Shown here one piece after another: positions 6,516 through 12,319 of a DNA stretch of 14,958 nt. Made by a program: the position numbers and the translations under genes. Positions within the stretch are counted from its first letter, which is position 1. The number at the start of each line of letters is the position of its first letter. The notes below the pieces were generated by a model that was given only the letters and a program-made list of their open reading frames with translations, was not told the origin of the DNA and ran no database searches. The stretch is from Calditrichaceae bacterium (GTDB lineage Bacteria; Calditrichota; Calditrichia; Calditrichales; Calditrichaceae): positions 1 through 14,958 of the forward strand of contig JAUXGF010000008.1 of NCBI GenBank assembly GCA_030622395.1. Direction: 5' to 3'.

Positions 6516-7868
6516 TTACTGTTCCTTTTTATTATTTGCTGAAATATGAATGCCGTGCGCTTCAATTAGTGTTACGCGTCCGTCAATGCCGGCGTGTACC
6601 GGGCAGCCCAAATCTCCGGCGGAAACAGTTCCAATTACGTCCCCGCGTTTAACCAAATCGCCAATCTTTACCTGCGGCTGGGCAGGTTGACCAATATGTG
6701 AATCCAGCGGTATAATCACAGAAGCCGGATTCAAATCTTTTTTTACAAATTCCGCACAACGATCATACTGTTTCAATCCTAACCGTTGATACAATCTTGT
6801 GATAGGAATTTGTCTGCCGTTCCGCATAGGATGGACGTCCCTAAAAAGCGTTTCTAATTCTGCGGGAGTGCGGGACAATTGATTTTCATTTAATATTTGC
6901 TTAGCGTCTACACAAATATTTTTTGGATCCAAACCTTCGGGGCAGGCGATAAAAGAACACACATTACATTCACAACAATACTGAGCCCATAAGCTGCCTC
7001 GTTCCTTTGCTTCGCCGGTCATTAATAAAGAGCGCATTACTTTATGCGGCTCAATTGGATAGCCCATTATATATCTGGGACAAAGTTCCGTGCACTGCGA
7101 GCATTGGTCGCACTGCCCGTGAGCGATGCGGGAATAAGTTTCGCGGGAAGCCGTTTTACGTTTTACCAGGTAGTGGTCGGCGGGCAAAACAATCAAACCG
7201 CCGTTCGTTTTCGATAAGAGGGCTGATAAATCCGTTTCCACTCCGCCCATCATCACGCCTCCGGTTAAAACTACGGGTTGATCCACAGCCGCCCCGCCTG
7301 CGGCGTCAATACAATCCTTAAAACTAATTCCTACGGGCGCCGCTGTAGTTATGGGATTTTTAACCGCGCCCGTAATTGTAACATACTTTTCAGTAACCGG
7401 CTTACCGTCAACTGCATTAGCAATATTGACGATAGTTTCCACATTATCAACCACGCAGCTCACTTGTAATGGAATGCCGCCCGGGGGAATTCTACGTCCG
7501 GTAATTTCATAAACTAAAATATATTCGTCGCCGGCTGGATATATATCATTAAAAATAAATATATTATAACCGGATTTTTCAGCGGCTTCTTTAAATTTAG
7601 CGGCAACGTCTTTATTTTTATTTTTGACTACAATTGTAACATCTTTTGCCCCGGTAAGATCCTTCATAATTGACAAGCCGTGAAACAAAGCATCCTGATT
7701 TTGCAGCATAACTTCACGATCTTTATACAATAATGGTTCGCATTCCGCCCCGTTGGCGATAATGTGATCCACAGCCGAATCTAATTTTTTATAAGTCGGG
7801 AATCCCGCGCCGCCCGCGCCGACAACGCCTGCATCCCGTATCTTTTTTAATATATCCTTTTTATCCAA
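6516..7868 (-). CDS. pduS: PduS-like flavin/Fe-S oxidoreductase (RnfC/Nqo1-like, SLBB) of a microcompartment
   Basis: PduS is described as a cobalamin reductase and/or electron-transfer protein that binds the PduT shell protein. With the start at TTG 7868 the product is 450 residues, the usual PduS length. It opens MDKKDILKKIRDAGVVGAGG. The glycine-rich GVVGAGGAGFPTYKK (about 14-28) matches the nucleotide-binding start of RnfC/Nqo1-type proteins. An SLBB domain lies about 160-225. Two 4Fe-4S motifs follow: C253-x2-C-x2-C-x3-C263 (CDQCSQCTELCPRYIMGYP) and C298-x2-C-x2-C with C309 (CCECNVCSFIACPEGLDP). The C-terminal 60 residues form a barrel-like domain seen in RnfC (QPQVKIGDLVKRGDVIG). AAGGA lies 10 bases before the TTG; a longer frame from TTG 7919 adds 17 residues without a ribosome site. 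It is followed after one base by pduT. Confidence 0.93.
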   Translation of the reverse strand: MDKKDILKKIRDAGVVGAGGAGFPTYKKLDSAVDHIIANGAECEPLLYKDREVMLQNQDALFHGLSIMKDLTGAKDVTIVVKNKNKDVAAKFKEAAEKSGYNIFIFNDIYPAGDEYILVYEITGRRIPPGGIPLQVSCVVDNVETIVNIANAVDGKPVTEKYVTITGAVKNPITTAAPVGISFKDCIDAAGGAAVDQPVVLTGGVMMGGVETDLSALLSKTNGGLIVLPADHYLVKRKTASRETYSRIAHGQCDQCSQCTELCPRYIMGYPIEPHKVMRSLLMTGEAKERGSLWAQYCCECNVCSFIACPEGLDPKNICVDAKQILNENQLSRTPAELETLFRDVHPMRNGRQIPITRLYQRLGLKQYDRCAEFVKKDLNPASVIIPLDSHIGQPAQPQVKIGDLVKRGDVIGTVSAGDLGCPVHAGIDGRVTLIEAHGIHISANNKKEQ

Positions 7869-8083
7869 CCGGTTTTTATCCTTATATTGTTTTGCGAAAA
7901 TTAAAATTAAATCAAACAAATGAAGCTAGCGTCATGTTAAATGTCATACGTCAAGCCGAGAAAACTTCAACCAAAATCCAGCCAAATACTCAATAAAACG
8001 AATTGTTATATGCGTCATTCAGGATAGAATTTGTTTCGTAAAAAAATTTTTAAGCAAAAAAGGGGCAACTCAAAAAAAATGTT
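7869..8083. other. Leader of pduST and end of the restriction-enzyme gene
   Basis: Low-GC spacer with long A- and T-runs near 8041-8080, lying just downstream of the restriction-enzyme stop codon on the minus strand. TTGACG occurs near 7950 on the minus strand but lacks a -10 at proper spacing. No gene was recognised. Confidence 0.4.
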
Positions 8084-8758
8084 CTATTCAAATATCTCAT
8101 CAAATATCTTAACTACATCTGAATCAATATTACTACCAGTATAATCTTGATGTGGGATACTCAAATTTTCTAATACTCTCTTAAATCTTCTAAAACCTAT
8201 TTCATTTCTTAATTCAACCCATTCAACATTTAGGCTGTCAAGTTGCGCCTTATTAGTATCAGATAATTTATCAGCGATAAAAACACTACTGTCTCTTGCT
8301 ATCACAGCATCAGCGCTCTCAGGATTTCCTTTCCCCATAAGTTTTACTTCACATTTATAAATTTCAGCTTCTTTTTTTAGATAAAAATCAATTTCTCTCT
8401 GAAAAGATTCATCACTGGACTTACCTTTTAAAACAACGTCATAATTCAAGTCGGAAACTGAATACAATTTACACAAAGTAAGCATAAGAGGTTTTTCAAC
8501 ACGCTTTCCTGCAGTACTCCATAAACCGCCACGCAAAGCGGCTCTTTTAACAGCTAATGTATTAATGATAATCAAACTTTCACTAACATTTAAGTCAACG
8601 CTAACACCCTTGAATTTGATTGTTAATGTAAGCTCAAGCTCATCTTCTGTTTCAACAAGTTCTCTAATCGATTCATATAAAACATCATAATGTTCATTAG
8701 AAGCGTCAATTACAATTTCTTTTTTTGTTGAATTGAACATATTACCAATAGTTTTCAT
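8084..8758 (-). CDS. Probable type II restriction endonuclease (CfrBI-like, PD-(D/E)XK), 5' end doubtful
   Basis: The 224-residue frame carries a PD-(D/E)XK nuclease signature: D124 in REIDFYL, then E137-V-K139 in KCEVKLMGKGNPESAD. The downstream segment VFIADKLSDTNKAQLDSLNVEWVELR fits a CfrBI-type restriction enzyme as I remember that family (CfrBI cuts CCWWGG). The family name is moderate-confidence and no recognition sequence is claimed. Residues 65-100 (KRAALRGG, GKRVEKPLMLTLCKLY) also look like the conserved family core. The reading frame stays open 22 codons upstream of ATG 8758 and encodes plausible protein (DKTDIAINSGLN..) before a TGA at 8827-8825. No ATG, GTG or TTG lies there, and ATG 8758 has no ribosome site, so the native start may have been lost. 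No methyltransferase gene is in the window. The gene looks more AT-rich than its neighbours, suggesting transfer. Confidence 0.7.
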   Translation of the reverse strand: MKTIGNMFNSTKKEIVIDASNEHYDVLYESIRELVETEDELELTLTIKFKGVSVDLNVSESLIIINTLAVKRAALRGGLWSTAGKRVEKPLMLTLCKLYSVSDLNYDVVLKGKSSDESFQREIDFYLKKEAEIYKCEVKLMGKGNPESADAVIARDSSVFIADKLSDTNKAQLDSLNVEWVELRNEIGFRRFKRVLENLSIPHQDYTGSNIDSDVVKIFDEIFE

Positions 8759-8850
8759 ATTTAGACCGGAATTTATGGCAATGTCTGTTTTGTCTAATTC
8801 AAAGTTTAAAAAAGCTGTTTTATATCAGTCTATTGTAACTTTTTTATTGA

Positions 8851-9066
8851 CTATTTAAGTATTTCATTTTCTTTTAGCAAACCTTCAACAGTTTCTGAAT
8901 AATCAAATACTTCAATTTCTTTACCATCTAAAAAAGTAGAATCTTCAAAACCAACAACAATCCACCGCCATTGCTTTATACCGTTAATCTCAACTTGTAC
9001 TGGTTTTAAAAATGCCCCAATAGTATAGATTGTATCATTTTTTAATGTTACTGATTTATTATTCAT
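8851..9066 (-). CDS. Small hypothetical protein (71 residues)
   Basis: I do not recognise this protein. It starts MNNKSVTLKNDTIYTIGAF and contains QWRWIVVGFED and GKEIEVFDYSE, suggesting a small beta-rich soluble domain with no signal peptide or membrane segment. Its ATG lies three bases after the stop of the 29-codon ORF upstream, so the two look translationally coupled; there is no clear ribosome site of its own. The restriction-enzyme frame begins about 25 bases after its stop (counting the open frame to 8824). It could therefore belong to the same transferred block, but a controller or immunity role would be speculation. Confidence 0.6.
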   Translation of the reverse strand: MNNKSVTLKNDTIYTIGAFLKPVQVEINGIKQWRWIVVGFEDSTFLDGKEIEVFDYSETVEGLLKENEILK

Positions 9067-9069
9067 ATC

Positions 9070-9159
9070 TTATTTGTTTGATAAAAACTTCTGTTGTACT
9101 TGGGTAAACTCTTTGACACTTTCAAAAAGCTCATCAATATATTCTTTTGAAATAATCAT
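9070..9159 (-). CDS. Possible small ORF (29 residues) coupled to the 71-residue gene
   Basis: The frame reads MIISKEYIDELFESVKEFTQ and ends with VQQKFLSNK: acidic at first, then basic, and probably helical. It has a better ribosome site than its neighbour (AAGGTGAG about 8 bases before ATG 9159), and its stop lies 3 bases before the next ATG. It could be a true small protein or a leader peptide that carries ribosomes to the 71-residue gene. No homologue is recognised. Confidence 0.45.
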   Translation of the reverse strand: MIISKEYIDELFESVKEFTQVQQKFLSNK

Positions 9160-9238
9160 TTTAAAAACTCACCTTAATAAATTTTGTCAAACGCAATATA
9201 AAAAATTTTACAGACATTAGAAATATTTTTATTCCTAA

Positions 9239-11134
9239 TTATTCTTTTATCACCGCTTCATCTACCGGCTCCAGCGTATCGGGATTAATAACCTCCAGAC
9301 GAACTTTTTTGCCATCTATATGAAAGAACACAACTACGTTCTGAGTAGTAAAACCGGTTACATAAGGCGTCCACGGGGTTGTTTCCTGCGCATAGTAAGG
9401 CGCGCCGGCAGCTCCGTTATTCACTTGCCAAACAGTCCGTTTTAGTTTTATTTTTTTAAATGGATAATTTTCCGGGTAAATATTGGTTTCGCCGGTCAAT
9501 TTCAGCTTATTATAATTATGTTCGTCACCGGTTAAAATTGCGACTACTTTCGCGCTTTTATTCACCATTGCCTCCAGCAGCTCGTCGCGGCGTTCAATGA
9601 CGCCTTTTTTAACCGGCTTGCCGGCAATATAGGGACGCGGCTCATTGTTCCCGTTATACCACATGTCGTCTTTTACATGTCCGCCGTTTGGGAAACACGG
9701 AGTATGCTGCGTTACAAATATATGATCAATATTATCGTCCTTTTCTAATTTTTCCAATACCCGCTTAAACCATTGAAGCTGGTTATCCATAATGTAGCCG
9801 TGAAGATTACCGCTGGTAAATACCGCTCTTTTCAAACTTGGCGCATACCAGTAATTTGAGTTTAACGCTATTACGGCTATATTGTCATAAGTATAATAAA
9901 AAACATTTTCTTTGTATGAAGGGAAATCTTGCCCGTCGGGATCGGGATCGTATTGTGAGCCATCCTCGCTTTGCGGGCCATTCATCGGATTTACAAAACA
10001 TTGCCCAAAAACTGATTCCGCTGATTCTATTGCAAAGGGGAAGCGGTCAACCATATACTTCACATTGTTAGAATCCGCAAATTCATATATAAACGCCTCA
10101 TGATTACCCATGGCTGTATAAACAGGCATATAGTGCGCGAAAGGTTCAACAACTCGTTTCCAGTTAGCGTACTGCAGCAAGGTTTCATCTTTATTCCTCA
10201 GATAGCCGTTTATTAAATCGCCGGTAAACTGAATAAAGGCGGCTTGTTTAAAAGAACTTAAAGCCATAATTTTTTTCATGATATAAGAATTGACGCCGTA
10301 AAGATCGCGCTCGCCCCCGCCTTTCCCGGTACGGCTGTCGCTGGCGTAAGCAAAAATAAACGACGAGCGAGTTCCCGGCTTAGGGGCTGTGCGAAAAGAA
10401 AATGTTCGTGAATTATTTTCGTAAATAACCTGGTAACTGTATTCTGTTCCCGGCTTCAAACCGGTAAGAGCAATTTCATGCTGTTTGGTTGAATCGTTAT
10501 CAAAAAATGTTTTACCTGCGGCTTTCACTTTAGCCATAACTTTATAATTTGTGATAAAAGAAATTACCGCCCCTTCCGGCGTAACCATATTCACCAAAGG
10601 GCCTTCTGTTATTGAGCAATCAATTTCAAACGGACCTTTTCCTTTAAAAGAAATCCTTCCGTCATAAATAATTTCACCCCTTTGATTGACTACTCTATAG
10701 CCAAGCGTGCCTTTGCCTGTTTTCCCCCAGTCAATCATATCATATTTACCGCTCATCCTTTTTTTAATATCAATATTGGTCTTCCCCTTTTTAATAGCTG
10801 CGGAACTTTTAAAGTACACCGGCTGCGGATGACGCGAATCGCCAAAAGGAACAAAGCCATAATACAAAACGCCGTTAAAATCTTTTTTATTGAAATCAAA
10901 AGAAAGTCCCGTATCCGTTCCTTTGGGGCTGCCGGTCATATCCTGTAGTGTATAACGCGCATCAGCGGGAAGGGCATAAAGCTTTTCCCCATCCCCTTTA
11001 TTAATGTATAATCTACCGTCAGGTTCAATTGCGATATTGGAGTACACCTTCGGCACAGATTGTATAAAATCCTGGCTATAACAAATATCAGCGCAGAACA
11101 GCCACAATGTAATAATAATTATTTTTTGAATCAT
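9239..11134 (-). CDS. Secreted metallophosphoesterase with fibronectin-like N-terminal domain
   Basis: The 631-residue product begins with a signal peptide (MIQKIIIITLWLFCADICYS). Residues about 180-250 form a fibronectin III or purple-acid-phosphatase-N-like beta domain (LTGLKPGTEYSYQVIYENNS). The calcineurin-like phosphoesterase domain covers about 258-545, with metal-site motifs SDSR (D266), TGDLING (D306), MGNHEAF (N344, H345), TQHTPC (H477) and LTGDEHN (D537, H539). The usual first motif is D-x-H; here it is D-S-R, as in some subfamilies, so the metal site may differ slightly. This order resembles exported phosphodiesterases and purple-acid-phosphatase relatives; substrate unknown. The ATG at 11134 has AAGGGA about 7 bases upstream. 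No T9SS sorting domain is visible at the C-terminus. It stands alone, with the small-ORF pair downstream on the same strand. Confidence 0.88.
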   Translation of the reverse strand: MIQKIIIITLWLFCADICYSQDFIQSVPKVYSNIAIEPDGRLYINKGDGEKLYALPADARYTLQDMTGSPKGTDTGLSFDFNKKDFNGVLYYGFVPFGDSRHPQPVYFKSSAAIKKGKTNIDIKKRMSGKYDMIDWGKTGKGTLGYRVVNQRGEIIYDGRISFKGKGPFEIDCSITEGPLVNMVTPEGAVISFITNYKVMAKVKAAGKTFFDNDSTKQHEIALTGLKPGTEYSYQVIYENNSRTFSFRTAPKPGTRSSFIFAYASDSRTGKGGGERDLYGVNSYIMKKIMALSSFKQAAFIQFTGDLINGYLRNKDETLLQYANWKRVVEPFAHYMPVYTAMGNHEAFIYEFADSNNVKYMVDRFPFAIESAESVFGQCFVNPMNGPQSEDGSQYDPDPDGQDFPSYKENVFYYTYDNIAVIALNSNYWYAPSLKRAVFTSGNLHGYIMDNQLQWFKRVLEKLEKDDNIDHIFVTQHTPCFPNGGHVKDDMWYNGNNEPRPYIAGKPVKKGVIERRDELLEAMVNKSAKVVAILTGDEHNYNKLKLTGETNIYPENYPFKKIKLKRTVWQVNNGAAGAPYYAQETTPWTPYVTGFTTQNVVVFFHIDGKKVRLEVINPDTLEPVDEAVIKE

Positions 11135-11238
11135 TTTAATTCCCTTTTAGATTTTTATTAAAACAGACTGAAATTATTTCATGATTGATTCCAATAACTT
11201 TGTTTGCAGTTGTAGGCATGTAGGGGCGACTATGCCGG

Positions 11239-11406
11239 TTACCCCAATATTTTCCCCCTCGTATCAAAGCTAAGCGCAAAACTGCGCAGTTCATTCAAAA
11301 CTTCGTGGAGGATACTATATTGCCTGGTTTCATCCGCGCCAGCTCTGTGGGCTGCTTCCAGTGTTTGACGTAAAAAGCAGGGGTAACAATCAAGATAAAT
11401 CCGCAT
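11239..11406 (-). pseudogene. N-terminal remnant of a DUF89 (ARMT1-like damage-control phosphatase) gene
   Basis: The 55-codon frame starts MRIYLDCYPCFLRQTLEAAH and continues RAGADETRQYSILHEVLNEL. This matches, from memory, the N-terminus of bacterial/archaeal DUF89 proteins (COG1578), which open with a DC.PCF.RQ.LEA motif containing a conserved CxxC. Complete members are several times longer, about 280-300 residues, and dephosphorylate damaged sugar-phosphate metabolites. After about residue 40 the resemblance stops, and the frame closes after RGKILG. A GAGGG lies about 12 bases before the ATG, so the 5' end may be original and the 3' part deleted. No remainder of the gene was found in the window. 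Confidence 0.6.
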
Positions 11407-11477
11407 GTTATTTAATTTCCCTCTTTCATAACCTCAGGGGAATAGTTGATATATTGGAAAGTTTAAGAACATAGCTT

Positions 11478-11566
11478 TGTCCCATAGGGACATTTGATAA
11501 TAGCCCAGAGATTCATCTCTGGGAATGATATAAAATTTTCATTAGTAGTCCCGTAGGGACGATTGA
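11478..11566 (+). repeat. Composite palindromic element, copy 1
   Basis: Three stem-loops in a row: TGTCCC-ATA-GGGACA (11478-11492), CCCAGAG-ATTCAT-CTCTGGG (11504-11523) and GTCCC-GTA-GGGAC (11548-11560), joined by TTTGATAATAG and an AT-rich spacer. The same arrangement recurs in reverse complement at 11609-11700, so this is a defined repeat unit and not a chance hairpin. Confidence 0.75.
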
Positions 11567-11608
11567 TACGTAACTGATTCGATAATTTTTATCAGTAATG
11601 TAGGTTTC

Positions 11609-11700
11609 AACCGTCCCTACGGGACTAATTGAACTATTATATATCTCGTCCCCACCAATAAATTGGTGGGCTATTTTCAATCGTCCCTACCGGGACTATA
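11609..11700 (-). repeat. Composite palindromic element, copy 2 (inverted)
   Basis: Read on the minus strand: GTCCC-GGTA-GGGAC (11696-11683), GATTGAAAATAG, CCCACCAAT-TT-ATTGGTGGG (11670-11651), an AT-rich spacer, then GTCCC-GTA-GGGAC (11625-11613). The outer stems and the linker are shared with copy 1. The middle stem differs in sequence but keeps its CCCA..TGGG ends and its pairing, a sign of selection for structure. Confidence 0.75.
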
Positions 11701-11767
11701 TTCCTGCAATATTTTTAAATAACTTGGACCAAACAATTTGTTTGCTACTTAAGTTGACGCCTATGCG

Positions 11768-11854
11768 CTTTTGCGGGAATGATCAAGTTTCTTTATCCAG
11801 TATTTCCGACAAGCCGGAATCTATGTTACGCCCTGACCAGCATTCCCGCAAAAG
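11768..11854. repeat. Perfect 14-bp inverted repeat enclosing 59 bases
   Basis: CTTTTGCGGGAATG (11768-11781) and CATTCCCGCAAAAG (11841-11854) are perfect complements. The enclosed DNA has a smaller stem (TTCCG/CGGAA near 11814-11829). The 87-base unit could be a miniature mobile element, a structured RNA or a recombination substrate. Integron attC core sites (GTTRRRY/RYYYAAC) were looked for and not found. Confidence 0.6.
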
Positions 11855-12257
11855 AGGGGTTTCCACTCCGCTCCAACCAGCATCAAGTATCATGTATCTA
11901 TTTTAATAATACATTCCCATCCCGATCGGGATCGGGACTATACATTAAATTTAAAATCCGGCGCCTTGTTATTTGTAATTAAAAAATTAAAGTATAATTT
12001 AAATAACAATAAGCAATGAACAAAATTATTTATCTCTACGAAAAGAAACAAGATGTTGGCGGGGAATATATTCCAAAACAGAAGCAGTTTGTCGAAAGGT
12101 AACAGTTTAGTCTATATAAAGAATTGGAGTAATGCCGTGCCGGCAGGCAGGGAATATTGTTATAATGCTCTGCTGCGCGGCGAAGCCGTCCCCTTGGAAA
12201 ATTCTTCACCAATCCAATAATTCCCGCCAGAGGCGGACAGGCATTAATTCAATTCTT

Positions 12258-12310
12258 CACCAGCCCACAATCCCCCTCTCTTTTCTAAAAAGAGAGGGGG
12301 TTGGGCGGTG
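12258..12310 (-). terminator. Long stem-loop after the T9SS surface-protein gene
   Basis: CCCCCTCTCTTTT (12272-12284) pairs perfectly with AAAAGAGAGGGGG (12288-12300) around a three-base loop, and outer arms CACCAGCCCACAA / TTGGGCGGTG lengthen the stem imperfectly. It starts about 10 bases after the stop codon at 12320, where a terminator is expected. No T-run follows on the minus strand, so it may instead stabilise the mRNA end or be a repeat. Confidence 0.5.
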
Positions 12311-12319
12311 AGTTCTCTT

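Larger units (their letters stand above)
11135..12319. other. 1.2-kb intergenic region: gene remnant and palindromic repeats
   Basis: Holds, in order, a DUF89-type gene remnant (11239-11406), two inverted copies of a composite palindromic element (11478-11700), a 14-bp inverted repeat (11768-11854), the palindrome-containing run CCCGATCGGG near 11922-11931, a 28-codon plus-strand frame at 12016-12102 (MNKIIYLYEKKQDVGGEYIP..) of doubtful reality, short GC hairpins, and the stem-loop after the large surface-protein gene. No intact gene larger than about 60 codons was supported. Confidence 0.6.

Noticed and set aside
6515..6565. Longer start for pduT at 6565
   Set aside because: It would overlap pduS by 50 bases and add residues unlike PduT, while ATG 6514 has a good ribosome site and gives the standard length.
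7007..7469. Plus-strand frames opposite pduS
   Set aside because: Antisense shadows of a clearly conserved gene.
11478..11700. CRISPR array
   Set aside because: The palindromic units are only two, inverted relative to each other, with different internal stems and no regular spacers.
11768..11854. Integron attC site
   Set aside because: No GTTRRRY/RYYYAAC core sites at the ends and no integrase gene or cassette array nearby.
11724..11982. Two overlapping short plus-strand frames
   Set aside because: They cross a perfect 14-bp inverted repeat and have no ribosome site or recognisable sequence.
12016..12102. 28-codon plus-strand ORF (MNKIIYLYEKK..)
   Set aside because: No ribosome site, no neighbour gene in the same direction and no recognised similarity; kept only as a note in the intergenic entry.
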